This document shows, one piece after another, positions 43,601 to 58,600 of a DNA stretch of 64,000 nucleotides. The translations under genes were made by a program, and so were the position numbers. Under the pieces are notes generated by a model, which did not search any database, was not told where the DNA came from, and saw only the letters and a list, made by a program, of their open reading frames with translations. Source of the stretch: Ypsolopha sequella. Lineage: Eukaryota; Arthropoda; Insecta; Lepidoptera; Ypsolophidae. Numbering within the stretch: position 1 is the first letter of the stretch; every line of letters begins with the position of its first letter. The stretch lies in NCBI GenBank assembly GCA_934047225.1, contig OW204012.1, positions 14,260,001-14,324,000 of the forward strand, given 5' to 3'.

Positions 43601-46600
43601 CACGGCAGGTCAAAATGCTCAGGTCCTTAGTTTGTCAGAGAATAAGTTTAAACTGTATATTAAGCAGGGCCTATTGAAAAAGGCATATTATAAAATAAAT
43701 GAATATTTGGATGATGGTGAAGCATGGTGTTACAGTGATAATGATAGTAAGTTATAATTTAATTAAATAGTATAATTTCTTAACTTATGATTCCTCTAAG
43801 GTGTAAACATTAATTGATTACAGACTGTAAAAGGAAAAGGACTATATGAGACAGGTAGACAAAGATATATATGTTCTTTTTTTCATTAACCTGAATTCCT
43901 GCTGTCTTGTATTTTCTTATCCCTTGGTTAAAGTAGATATAAGTCATATATTGTATAGTGTATAAGTTTTATGTTGAAAAAAAAAAGTGATCTTGCTAAG
44001 TTTCTTGCCCTTCTTCTTAGCAAGACTAATCGAATGGGCGGAGGTAGGCATGTATTTATATATGTAACCTATTAGTATGTAGTATATAGGATGGTATTTG
44101 GTCGGCCGCCTGGATTCGTGCTGTGGGCTCGGTTAGTGATCATTGAACCTTGTTCCTGGTCCCTGGCCGGGTCTCCGGTATGGGTTCGGGCGGCGGGCGG
44201 CGCGGCATTTGCTAGACTTGTGTCGCTCGCGAGCGTATAATTAAAGATCCTACATATTATATAAAAATTAAAGATATATTATATCCTACATATCACTATC
44301 ACTACATAGTATAAAACAAAGTCGCTTCCCGCTGTCTGTCTGTCCCTATGTATGCTTAGATCTTTAAAACTACGCAACGGATTTTGATGCGGTTTTTTGT
44401 AATAGAGTGATTCAAGAAGAAGGTTTATAAGTGTAATACATGCATAATATAGTAGAGAAACACTGATAATTTTAGAGGTTTCTAATGTGATGTCGTAAAT
44501 AAACGCATTTTTTGCGCTTCCATTGCAAACGCTGGCTGAACCCTACGAGATAGATCATAATAATGTACTACAGCAGGGGTCGGCAACCTTATGACATAGG
44601 AGGGCCACAAATGCTACCAGGCGATCAGCGAGGGCCGCATTTTGTGTAGTATTGCGTCTAAATGTGCATCTTTTAACCGAGAACAAAGCTTGCTTGTTAG
44701 GTAGTTTAGAATGGAAAATGTCTGCTCACACAAATACCTGTATTTACTACCAAATATAGTTATCATGCAGTGGTTGCGAACCTTGCGGGCCACACCACAG
44801 TGGTTCACGGGCCGCATGCGGCCCGCGGGCCGCCGGTTGCCGACCCCTGTACTACAGTATTGTACACCTTAAAAAGGTCTACAAAAAAATCTGCTTTGGT
44901 ATATGTCTATCTCTTAGGGATAACCCATAATAGCCATTTTTTATCCTTTACTTTTTACTAGAAATAATGGCTTATTTACGAAACGATTTTAAGCAATACA
45001 GCATTAATCCTTATCCAATTAAGTACCTTAAATACTGTAGTATATTTAGCATCAGCATTGCACCCGTGCGAAGCCGGGTTGGGTCGCTAGTTACATATAA
45101 ATTAAAGATATATACCCTGCATATTATACAAAAAAGCGAGTATACTACTCGCTTACCTGTTTGTTTTTTTAATATCTTTATATTTCATGATGTCAGTCAA
45201 TAATTCAGAAATTAGTTTGGTATCTTGGAATCTAATTTCGACTTTATTGACAGAAATGTTATTGTTATATTCAGCTTCCCGATAATTTTTAAGTACATTA
45301 GCGGTAAAAAAAAAAAAATTGTGGTAATAGTGAGCCAACGATTATGGCAAGGTCTGAGAGCGAAAGGGGGCGGTTAGAGTCTAGAACTAACTAGCGTGGT
45401 GATCAGAGCGAATCTTCCATAGACTATTATGGTAAGGTCTGAGAGCGAAAGGGGGCGGTTAGAGTCTAGAACTAACTAGAGTGGTGATCAGAGCGAATCT
45501 TCCATAGACTATTATGGCAAGGTCTGTGAGCGAAAGGGGGCGTGGTGATCAGAGCTAATATTCCATAGACTACTGTCTTACCTGTCAGGAAACTGCCCAA
45601 TACTCTCCGTGAACAGTTCGCAGCCCCCGGCAACTCCCATTATCCCGTGCATCAGGTCGACCATGTAGAGACTATCATAGTTCATAATACAGTCATCATT
45701 ATTCTCTTTTATACTTGAAACCAAGTCATGAACTGTCTTCCGTTGAAACTTTGTTAAGTCCTTATCGAACGCCATTGCGGTTCTAGACTCGTCACTGACG
45801 AAGTGAAATATTTGGTTCAAGATTTGGACCTTGAAGTCATCGTCGGCTTTGCGACCACGTTTTTTCGGATTTCTTTGTTTTTGTTGTTGCCGCTGTTGTT
45901 GTTCTTGAATTTTTATCATTCGGTTCCTCATTTTAATGTATTTACGTTTGAAACCTTTAGTGATAATGTTCGTCATTTTCGGATTGAGCACTATTATGTG
46001 GCTGTTGGTGGGTTGTAAGGTATCCGCATTTGGGGTAGTGTAGTTTGGTTTGTTTTTGACTTTTTGTTTCTGTTTAGGTTTTAGTTGGATATTTTTATTT
46101 TTTATTCTCATTTCCCGTGTAGGTTTTGAGACGCGTGGTTGGTTAAGATTTGTTTGGAGTTTTCTTTCCTGTTTTGGTTCTGGGACGCCAAATCCAGCGC
46201 TTCTTTTCTGTAACACAAATAATCAAGATTATATGTTTTTATTGCGAAATCCATCGCTTTGAATACTCCAATTATTATTAGAATGCATTACAAACTAGAA
46301 ATCAATCAGAAACAAATTTAAAAGCTCAAATATTTTTGAAAAACGTCCTCGTTTAACGCCCTCGTAAGCGTTCAGTATGTGCATTACAAGCTGGTATATC
46401 AAGTAGTTACAAAGATTCGGTTTACAGATATGGTGGAAAAATTCGTCGTTTCAGATACGAACCTCGGTAGTGCAGTCGGTAACGCGCCTGTCATGTAAGC
46501 AGGAGTTCACAGGTTCAAATCCTGGCCCGAGAAATTTGTTCAAAAATATTTGTGCTTTTAAATTTGTTTCTGATTGATTTCTAGTTTATAATGCATACTA

Positions 46601-49600
46601 ATAATAACAAATAATAAAATTTACTAAAATAATAATTCCCAAGAATATATTAAGAAAATACTAAAAGTTGTTAATTTATTTATACACCGTGAAATTAAAG
46701 CGGCTCATACGAACAACTTTTACCTAAGAGCTAAACCTAAAATCGCGAAAAAAGAAAACAGCTGTTCCATAGAGAAGTTACATAGCTGCCCCACCAAAAT
46801 GTATGAAACAGCTGACGTTTTTTGCGATTTCAATGCTTTTTATAATACTGGGTAGAACACCCCGTTTTCAGGACAAAAGTTATCATCTTAACATTCTGTA
46901 TCACTACATAGTATAAAACGAAGTCGCTTCCCGCTGTTTGTCCCTATGTATGCTTAGATCTTTAAAACTACTCAACGGACTTTGGTGCAGTTTTTTTTAA
47001 TAGATAGAGTGATTCAAGAGGAAGGTTGATATGTATAATCATAGTTCGTCTATGGTATAATACATGCCCGTGCGAAGCTGGGGCGGGTCGCTAGTAGCAG
47101 TGGCGTGCATAGATCTTTTAATAGATAGAGTGATTCAAGAGGAAGGTTGATATGTATAATCATAGTTCGTCTATGGTATAATACATGCCCGTGCGAAGCT
47201 GGGGCGGGTCGCTAGTAGCAGTGGCGTGCATAGATCTTTTAATAGATAGAGTGATTCAAGAGGAAGGTTGATATGTATAATCATAGTTCGTCTATGGTAT
47301 AATACATGCCCGTGCGAAGCTGGGGCGGGTCGCTAGTAGCAGTGGCGTGCATAGATCTTTTTTAATAGATAGAGTGATTCAAGAGGAAGGTTGATATGTA
47401 TAATCATAGTTCGTCTATGGTATAATACATGCCCGTGCGAAGCTGGGGCGGGTCGCTAGTAGCAGTGGCGTGCATAGATCTTTTTTAATAGATAGAGTGA
47501 TTCAAGAGGAAGGTTGATATGTATAATCATAGTTCGTCTATGGTATAATACATGCCCGTGCGAAGCTGGGGCGGGTCGCTAGTAGCAGTGGCGTGCATAG
47601 ATTTTTTTTAATAGATAGAGTGATTCAAGAGGAAGGTTGATATGTATAATCATAGTTCGTCTATGGTATAATACATGCCCGTGCGAAGCTGGGGCGGGTC
47701 GCTAGTAGCAGTGGCGTGCATAGATCTTTTTTAATAGATAGAGTGATTCAAGAGGAAGGTTGATATGTATAATCATAGTTCGTCTATGGTATAATACATG
47801 CCCGTGCGAAGCTGGGGCGGGTCGCTAGTAGCAGTGGCGTGCATAGATCTTTTAATAGATAGAGTGATTCAAGAGGAAGGTTGATATGTATAATCATAGT
47901 TCGTCTATGGTATAATACATGCCCGTGCGAAGCTGGGGCGGGTCGCTAGTAGCAGTGGCGTGCATAGATCTTTTAATAGATAGAGTGATTCAAGAGGAAG
48001 GTTGATATGTATAATCATAGTTCGTCTATGGTATAATACATGCCCGTGCGAAGCTGGGGCGGGTCGCTAGTAGCAGTGGCGTGCATAGATCTTTTTTAAT
48101 AGATAGAGTGATTCAAGAGGAAGGTTGATATGTATAATCATAGTTCGTCTATGGTATAATACATGCCCGTGCGAAGCTGGGGCGGGTCGCTAGTAGCAGT
48201 GGCGTGCATAGATCTTTTTTAATAGATAGAGTGATTCAAGAGGAAGGTTGATATGTATAATCATAGTTCGTCTATGGTATAATACATGCCCGTGCGAAGC
48301 TGGGGCGGGTCGCTAGTAGCAGTGGCGTGCATAGATTTTTTTTAATAGATAGAGTGATTCAAGAGGAAGGTTGATATGTATAATCATAGTTCGTCTATGG
48401 TATAATACATGCCCGTGCGAAGCTGGGGCGGGTCGCTAGTAGCAGTGGCGTGCATAGATCTTTTTTAATAGATAGAGTGATTCAAGAGGAAGGTTGATAT
48501 GTATAATCATAGTTCGTCTATGGTATAATACATGCCCGTGCGAAGCTGGGGCGGGTCGCTAGTAGCAGTGGCGTGCATAGATCTTTTAATAGATAGAGTG
48601 ATTCAAGAGGAAGGTTGATATGTATAATCATAGTTCGTCTATGGTATAATACATGCCCGTGCGAAGCTGGGGCGGGTCGCTAGTAGCAGTGGCGTGCATA
48701 GATCTTTTAATAGATAGAGTGATTCAAGAGGAAGGTTGATATGTATAATCATAGTTCGTCTATGGTATAATACATGCCCGTGCGAAGCTGGGGCGGGTCG
48801 CTAGTAGCAGTGGCGTGCATAGATCTTTTAATAGATAGAGTGATTCAAGAGGAAGGTTGATATGTATAATCATAGTTCGTCTATGGTATAATACATGCCC
48901 GTGCGAAGCTGGGGCGGGTCGCTAGTAGCAGTGGCGTGCATAGATCTTTTTTAATAGATAGAGTGATTCAAGAGGAAGGTTGATATGTATAATCATAGTT
49001 CGTCTATGGTATAATACATGCCCGTGCGAAGCTGGGGCGGGTCGCTAGTAGCAGTGGCGTGCATAGATCTTTTTTAATAGATAGAGTGATTCAAGAGGAA
49101 GGTTGATATGTATAATCATAGTTCGTCTATGGTATAATACATGCCCGTGCGAAGCTGGGGCGGGTCGCTAGTAGCAGTGGCGTGCATAGATTTTTTTTAA
49201 TAGATAGAGTGATTCAAGAGGAAGGTTGATATGTATAATCATAGTTCGTCTATGGTATAATACATGCCCGTGCGAAGCTGGGGCGGGTCGCTAGTAGCAG
49301 TGGCGTGCATAGATCTTTTTTAATAGATAGAGTGATTCAAGAGGAAGGTTGATATGTATAATCATAGTTCGTCTATGGTATAATACATGCCCGTGCGAAG
49401 CTGGGGCGGGTCGCTAGTAGCAGTGGCGTGCATAGATCTTTTAATAGATAGAGTGATTCAAGAGGAAGGTTGATATGTATAATCATAGTTCGTCTATGGT
49501 ATAATACATGCCCGTGCGAAGCTGGGGCGGGTCGCTAGTAGCAGTGGCGTGCATAGATCTTTTAATAGATAGAGTGATTCAAGAGGAAGGTTGATATGTA

Positions 49601-52600
49601 TAATCATAGTTCGTCTATGGTATAATACATGCCCGTGCGAAGCTGGGGCGGGTCGCTAGTAGCAGTGGCGTGCATAGATCTTTTAATAGATAGAGTGATT
49701 CAAGAGGAAGGTTGATATGTATAATCATAGTTCGTCTATGGTATAATACATGCCCGTGCGAAGCTGGGGCGGGTCGCTAGTAGCAGTGGCGTGCATAGAT
49801 CTTTTAATAGATAGAGTGATTCAAGAGGAAGGTTGATATGTATAATCATAGTTCGTCTATGGTATAATACATGCCCGTGCGAAGCTGGGGCGGGTCGCTA
49901 GTAGCAGTGGCGTGCATAGATCTTTTAATAGATAGAGTGATTCAAGAGGAAGGTTGATATGTATAATCATAGTTCGTCTATGGTATAATACATGCCCGTG
50001 CGAAGCTGGGGCGGGTCGCTAGTAGCAGTGGCGTGCATAGATCTTTTAATAGATAGAGTGATTCAAGAGGAAGGTTGATATGTATAATCATAGTTCGTCT
50101 ATGGTATAATACATGCCCGTGCGAAGCTGGGGCGGGTCGCTAGTAGCAGTGGCGTGCATAGATCTTTTTTCCGGAAAGGCAACCAGAAGGTCAAGTTTGA
50201 AAATTAAAAAAAAAATAATAATAATTAATAACACTAAAAAAAAAGTTTGACGCCAGGGTAGGCACTGCCTACCATAGAGAGAACATTTTCATACAATATT
50301 TTTTTTTTCAAAGTGTTATTTTAATTTTTTCATATCTTTTTTATTGTCAAACTTGACCTTCTGATTGCTTTTTCGGAAAAAAGTTGTATGCACGCCACTG
50401 GCTAGTAGGTACCTATACAAGGTGAATTTGTGAACATCGTCCAAATTCATACTGGAGGCTTGGTAAGTGATCAGCATCATGAACCAATAACAATTTTTGT
50501 AAAATTCACATAATGAATTCTCGACTTCCCATAGTGATTCACTCAGGACTGGGAGTGAATTACTATGGGAAGTCGAAATTTCAACTTACGAATTTCACAA
50601 AAAGTGTTATTGATTCATGATGCTGATCACTTACCAAGCCTCCAGTATGAATTTGGACGATGATCAAAAAGTCACCTTGTATATGTATAAAGGAATAACC
50701 TGACTGACTGACAGATCTATCAACGTCCAGACCAAACGGTTGGACCTAGGAACATGACAATTGTACGGTAGGTTCCTTGTACATAGCGTAGACATCTACT
50801 TAGAAGAGATTTTAGGGAATTCCCACAGGAACCAGAGAATCGGGACCCACGCGAGTAACGCTGTGGGGCCTTCCCTAATAATAACATAAATATTGAAATA
50901 AATATATAATGTTATACCTGAAATATGTTCGGCATCAGGGGCTCTGTTATTCCTTGGCCACTAGAGCCGAGAGCGCCCCCCTTCCATCCCATAATCTGCA
51001 TCATCCTGTATAACATCATTTTAATCAGAAATGAAATTTTGTTTTAAAAAACACTTGTACTTATCCACATATTACGTACAACTTTATTATGCTCGACCGG
51101 TTTCGCTGTAAAGCATTTTCTAGGGCTTTTTACACATCCTAACTAACAAATAAATCACATGAACTACAATCGTGTCTAAAATGACGTGCAATAAATGAAA
51201 CAACAAACTGTTTGCATTTTCTAGGGCTTTTTACACATCCTAACTAACAAATAAATCACATAAACTACAATCATGTCTAAAATGACGTGCAATAAATGAA
51301 ACAACAAACAGTTTGTCTAAAATGACGTGCAATAAATGAAACAACAAACAGTTTGTTGTTTCATTTATTGCACGTCATTTTAGACATGATTGTAGTTTAT
51401 GTGATTTATTTGTTAGTTAGGATGTGTAAAAAGCCCTAGAAAATGCTTTACAGCGAAACCGGTCGGGCATAATAAAGTTGTACGTAATATGTGGATAAGT
51501 ACAAGTGTTTTTTAAAACAATGTTTTATAAACTCCACCAAGTGCCAACAATCACTAGCATCTACTAAGAAATGAATTTTTTTTTTTTTTTGTTTGTTTTC
51601 AAAACACAGGCAGTGGGGTCGTAGGACAATATAGAATATAATAGAATGTCTTTATTTGGTATTTCAACATTTTTACTTAAAACTAACAACTAGAGACTAA
51701 TAATAGAGTGTATCTCTCACACTCTCTCTCTCAATGCAATGTAAGCCCGTCCCTGGCGTTCATTAATTAAGGTGATATACCGTGCTAGCAAAGGTCCCCG
51801 TTACTCCAGGCAGAAAGACCCGCAGTGCGAAAGGGACGGAATCGGGGAAAATTGACAAAAAGTCGGTTTTAAATTAATTCAAAATTAACTAAAATAGCTA
51901 CAAAAAATTCCATAACCAGTAATTTAGGTGTAGTTAAAACGCATCTAAATAAATATTTTTCAAGTCTGTATGCTATCCTAATTTGTCAGAATATCAAAAA
52001 AAGTGTAAATTTGATTTCAATAATTATTTCTATCGAATGAAATTCCTCCTATCGCGTTTCTGATAGACCAAAATCTAGTAAAAGGTTTCAAAATTGTTAT
52101 ACTAATTTATTTCACTTGGAACTTCATTAAAAGAGCAGATAAATACCTTCAAAAAGTGTCAATTTTCACGGTATAGCCCCTAACACTTTCGTCAGGTTCC
52201 AACACTGACAGAGCAGGATAGCGTATACAATTTTCAACGCGTACGACAGAGATGGCAACAGAACCCGTGTCGCGACCTCTAGTTTATGAACGCGCCCCTG
52301 TAATGTCGCGGATGTAGACTGACTTATTTGGCCTATTGTTAACGCATTTTGTAACTCACCTCTCTGCTTTATTAGACTCTACTGGTTTTGAGAACGCCTC
52401 CAGTAAGTTAATTTGTCTGCTGTTGTAACGAGTGGGTTGTGTGAGAATATGTTTGTGCTCCTCCGCAAATAATGCTTGTGGTGCCCTGGAAGATGTCAAA
52501 TATTTTATGAATAGAATATGTCTGTCCAGCATACATTCTTCTTTGTATGATGTTATTATCTTGTATTTTCGAGAGTTTTGTTTTCAATGGAACATTACAG

Positions 52601-55600
52601 GTTTAACCTAAGACTCTCGTGGAAGCATCACATAGACGTGTTATGTGGTCGTCTCGGCAGCGCCTGCTTCGCACTGTGGCGGGTGTCGCGGGTGGTGCTA
52701 CTTCGCCACCGTGCACTCGTTGCTGCAGTACGGCGCTGAGTTGAGCGTGCGTTCCGCATGCAAAAACGAGCGATCCGAGCGATCGTGCAAATCCCCCGAA
52801 CTGACTCAGCATTTCCTCATTTCAAGTCATTGAAAATTAATACGCCGCCCTGTCTTCTCATCTTTCAGGTATCGGTGTATGTTTATGAAAACATTGATTC
52901 GTACAAAATACGTATAAGAGCGCGAACCGGCAACAAGATACTAGGTGTGAAACATAAACTACGAAAATCAAGTTTGTTGACACATATCATGGGTCCAACA
53001 GTGTTCAATTTATTACCAAAAAACATTTTGGGGTCACCCAACTTAACTATTTTTAAATCCAGGTTGAAGTGCTGGCTTCTTGAGCAAGCGTTCTATTCTT
53101 TTAAAGACTTTCTTGTTCACAAGAACAACTTTAGAGATATATCTAATTAATTTAATTGTAATTAAATACATTGTAATTAATTATAAGTTGTTAGTTTGTA
53201 GTTAATTTTAAGTATTTATTAATGTGACATATAATGAATATTATGAAATAAATGAATATGAATATGACTAAACTCTAACTCTTAAGGCGCTCTTATCCCA
53301 GAAGAGTGACTCTCTGTCTTTTTCTTTACGTGTAAGGAGTAAAGAAAATAACCACACTTTGTACTTTTTCGTTGTTTTTATCGGTTTTTAAATTGTTTAA
53401 AAATAAGGGATATGTTTATTGAAACCCACTTACGTGGTCGACCTAGAAAATTTAAAGAGCAATATTACCAGATATGTTTCGTTAATAAAAGAGTGGAATT
53501 ATGGAAATGGTATGATTTGAAAGGTCTCATTACATGCTGTGTTCGTGAATTATTTCTATCGAGCAAAGTTTATCTGAACGTGTAACACATGCGTGGAAGA
53601 CCTTGATAAAGGTTCGAACTATATTGCGTATTTTTTTTTTTAAGTTTTAGACGATATTTGAAAGTTCTATTTGACTTTGAAATTACTGATTTTGGGATAA
53701 GAGCGCCTTAATTAGATGCAGTAAAACGACAGTGCGGAAAAGGGACAAAGATTGTTTATCTCGCTTACTTGAACATCCCGTTTCCTGTCATGTTAGTGTA
53801 TCTAATTAAAATGAATATATTCATTCTTAGATAAAAACAAATGGAAGAAGATATGGTATGTTTCCCCCACATGGTCCTACAAAACCAAGTCCAATGGACC
53901 AGCTTTGATTCACTTGTCTAGCTCACACTACTGTTGAAGCTCGTCGCTCTATCTGTCTTTCGGTGGCGCTTGTTCATACAGCAGGCCCAGTTTTCAGTTA
54001 ACAATATAAGAATGTACCCTATCTTCTTCCTTTTGTTATATCAATTGTCATGCCTACCTCATAGCCTACTTTCATATACTATCTGTTATGTTGACTGGGA
54101 GAAAACTGAGTCCTTTTAGCACAAGACCACCTCTTGTATATTTTAACTTTTGTGCAATAATGAGTTGAAAAAGAAAGACAACAAAAATTAAAATATATTT
54201 TTTTCAATGCATGTGCTCGTAAAGGCCCACTTTTTATGCATCAAAACCGAACAAAAAGTCGATTATTTTGCTCTAGGACTTTATTATTAATTTTTTTTAA
54301 ATTTGTTTACAATGGTTGGCTAACCTGCAGCCTTTCCTGTGTACCATAGACGTTATACTTTTTTTTCCACTGCTTAACGGCTCTGGATTAGAGATGAAAC
54401 GGATAGTGATTTGGCCGGATACCGGATACCGGATATCCGGCGAGGCTCTAGGCCGGATAGCCGGATATCCGGCGGCCGAATATCCGGCTCAAGATAAGCG
54501 ATAAATATTACGCATTTGTGCATTTTCTAAATGACGATCATTTCTAAATAATCGTATCACAATCATACAAATGCTGATCTGCAAACGCGAAACAATTTTC
54601 GATCCTAACGAAATTCGTAAATATGTATCTTTTGTCTCCTTGCAGCGGTGTAAAATGTATGTAAATGGACAGATATCTTTAAATTAAACCGAGTTATTTA
54701 CTGTTCATACTGAACAAACTTTCCCAAAGTAACATCTTGCAAAAAAAAAATTAACCTGCCGGCCCAGTGCCCTTTCAAAATTCACAGTAGGTTTTCAAAA
54801 TGAGTAAGGAAATATTAAAATACTTTTCATTTCCACAAGTATGTTTCTTTGGAAAAGTTCTTCAGTATGATTCTTAGACCTTGTGTTTTTATTCAAAGAT
54901 ACCTGTTGAGTTACATCCGGTATATTGTGAGAGCAAAAGAAGCTGGTGTAATGTATGAAGAAAAGCACAAACGTTTATTCCCAACAATTGCTGTAAAGCT
55001 TGTCTTTATCTACCACTACCATAGCTCAACTCTTAATTACTTTATGTATTAGAATTTAGATTATACAATCAATTTATTTTGTTTTTTAAACGACTTTTGT
55101 ATGCGGAGTTAAGTATCCGGTATCCGGCCGGATACTGGTTACTATTCGGCCGGATACCGGATACCATAAATATGGCCGGATAGGCCGGATACCGGATAGT
55201 AACCGGATATCCGTTTCATCTCTACTCTGGATACAGTCCTTTTGAGCCAATTATAATTTAAAGTTCACAAGATTATATTTGTTTTCATTTCCTCACACTA
55301 TGCATTGAAAAATGTAGTATGATACACGGGCGTAAAAGCAATAAATTACTCGGTTACGTTTAAAACACTCGCTACGCTCGTGTTTTAAATCGTCCTCGTA
55401 ATTTATTCCTTTGCGCCCTAGTAGCATAAACTACTATTTTTTATACATATTGAATATGATACAGAGAATCATTTCTAAAAATTGATTCAACATGTACCAT
55501 GAGCAAACCACTAAAACAATTTGTGACGAGGTTGAGGATGACGTGAATCAATTATTTGAGAGCTTATTTTGTTGTATCTCGGTAAAAAGTAGTCGTACGA

Positions 55601-58600
55601 AAAAAAGTCAGATGGCACAAAATTATGACAAAAAGAGCTCAATACTGTGCGCAAATAAATAAAAAGTTTTTTTTTTTAATTCTTCAGTTCCTTGCCCCTT
55701 TATGTGCAAGTACTGTAAATTGTGACTTGAAAGTTTTCATGATAAAACACACTATTTATTTGTGCATCTCTTAGAGATGCTTTTTGTCAAAATTTTATGT
55801 TAAGGGGGGCTTATCCCAATTTTGTCTGTTTTCAAACTCATTTTAAAGCATCAAATAGTTATTTTTAAAATCTGAAAAAAATATATGTTTCAGATACATC
55901 TTTTGTGCAGTGTTTTTTGTGGTTCAATTTGCGAGACGTTACACTTTGCTCGATCGAAAAAAAATCCGAAACTTTGTCGATTTTTAAGATTTTTTTCGTT
56001 TTATGTAACGTGTACTTAACCAAATTGCATGAAAATTTCAGATTATTAAAGTAAAACTATTGTACTAATAACTTTTGTGGTTACTTTTTTTTTAATGAAA
56101 ATCGTTTTTTTTCCCTGAATTTAAAAAGAAAAATTGATTCGCGACTACTCGGCGAGCGGCCGCCAGTTGCCCGCCAGCGGCTGTCGAGGCAAGACCTATG
56201 TCAGTTTTCTGAGCCCTGGTTCCCCCTCACTCGCCTCGAAGCTCTGATAGAGTGTACTATCATTATTTAAATAATCGTGTAAATATACATCAAACTATCA
56301 GTTGTGTGTACATGGAAATAAAAATCATTTAGTTGTATCTTGCTTGGATGTTTAAAAATAAAAATGGAAACTAGAAATAAGAAGAAAAAAACTGGCCAAG
56401 TGCGAGTCAGACTCGCGTACCTAGGGTTCCGTATTGTGGATGATAAATTTAATTTACTATTTTTTTTCGTGAATTTCTCAACTGCTTTATTTTTCCTGTA
56501 ATCTTTACGTAAACACTATTACCATGATTTTTTTCATAATGCTCGGTCTACCAGTTTTGGAGATAAAGACATAATTTTTTTTTATATCAATGTATTTTTA
56601 CAATCAGCTTTTTGATATCTATAATTTGATACCCATATTGTATTTTTAGGATAACATTTTTTAGTTTTCTTTTGGAAATATTTTGAATAATTTCAATCTT
56701 TTTTTACATCGTCATATGTGGGCAAATAAATGCTATTTTTTTGCCAAATTTCATGTCTTTATCTTTAAAGGTGCTAAAGTTATGAGGCTATGACATACGG
56801 ACGGACGGACAACGGAGTCTCACCATAAAGGTTCCTTTTTTACCTTTTAGGTACTACAGAACCATACAAATCATCAAATTTGAGAGTGCTGAAGATAAGA
56901 AAACAATTCTTTGAAACTGTAACGAGATGTTTTATTGATCGTACAGAACAACCAACTTTTGAAATTACGCAAAAAATGTAAACAACTCTTGAGTCCGAGT
57001 ATAACTGTACAACAGTAAAATGTAACAGTACTTACTCTTGCAGTCAGACAGAATGTATAGATATATAATGTACATATTATGTAAATATATAATATATATA
57101 TATATATAAAAAAAATGCGATTGTATCTACGTATTATTATTTTTTTGTAAGCGTAAGTATGAATCGTATGTAACTAAGTGATTAAATAAAATTTCTTAAC
57201 TTCAGCTTATCAAATCTTCATACTGAGCAGGGCACCTTCGCATCGAGACAATGTATAGAGGCAACAAGTACGACAAAACTCGATAAAAACAGTAATTGGT
57301 ACAAGGACAAGGACAGCTTTACGTGACAGAACAGCGATTATGTCTCTTTGGCATTTGGGTAGGAGATAATGAACTTGTACATATTGAACGCATTACAAGA
57401 GATGATGATTTTTGGATGACGAAGATGGAGAGGAAGCTAATACAATTTTATATAAAATGTGTAATACCAGAGATAGTGAAAGTGATGGAGAAATGAGTTT
57501 ATTTGCCACAGAACATATAAAAAAAGAAGACACAGTACAACACAAAACAAAATGGCAAAAAGGAGCAAGCTTATCAAATGCTACACGTTGAAGTAACTTG
57601 CAGCTCTGATTTTCAGTTTGCCACATATGAACAAAACACAATAGCAAATAGAAGTAAAACATAATCAATTATACTATTGACTAAGAAAATAATGAATAAT
57701 AATAATTTATTCATAAAAATAATATTGAATAATTGAAATAATATTGAAAAAACACTAAAAAATAATTAATTTGACAAAGAATTACAAATAAAATAATTAC
57801 AGTCTATTCCATTTACGAGGTTACATTTGACACTTCTGAGAACGTAACTCTGCACGTTTCACATAAATTGAAAAAATAAATAGTCTTTGTTTATGACAGT
57901 AAATCACCGTTTGAAAAAACTACAATCAATTCAAAATATTATACAATTAATTCACAAACATAATCAACGTATTTTTTTAGATATCATGCTCAAAATAAGT
58001 ATAACTTTAAAATAAAATAATATTTTACTGCAAATACGCGTTTACGTTCTATGGTTTATTTTTTACTTTTAAACATAGTGACGTAGCTCAAAAAATCTCA
58101 TAAAATCGGTTAGTTAATCGATTATTCTCTTGTGTACCGAGGTCGTAGGAAATAAAAATCTACTAAAAATATGGTCCACCTCGCAATCACCATGGTTACC
58201 ATGGCAATCACGATCAGCCATATTGTTTGTCTGTTCAGTACGGTGCAGAAGCCTTGTATACGTTGCTTGCGTGTGTTTTGTTCTTGCTTTACCACTAAAA
58301 GAACAGTGTTGGGCAGTCAAGCGCGGGAGTTTGTGGTACGCCTACAACATTACTTTGAATGTGAGTTTCAGAATGGTAGTCCACTCTTTCGTTATCAGTC
58401 GAAAAACTGTTTCCCAAATAAGTAAGGAAAAGCATGGTAAAGATATACCAGAAGGTAATAAATTAAAATCGCCACTTAAGAAAAAAGTTAGAAGGTCGAT
58501 AGTCACACAAACAAAATGCTGTCGTCGTTGCAAGATGCATGCTATAACGTTACTGCTGCGCATTGAAATAGTGTGGTTTTACGAACATTAAATCTAAATT

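Noticed and set aside
45150..45338. Additional gene B exon
   Set aside because: A good donor exists but no acceptor in the required phase; exon 4 to exon 5 fits directly and gives a coding length divisible by three. RNA data would decide.
58130..58591. 153-codon ORF as a host gene
   Set aside because: It is inside a TIR element and spans two pieces of a transposase family in different frames.
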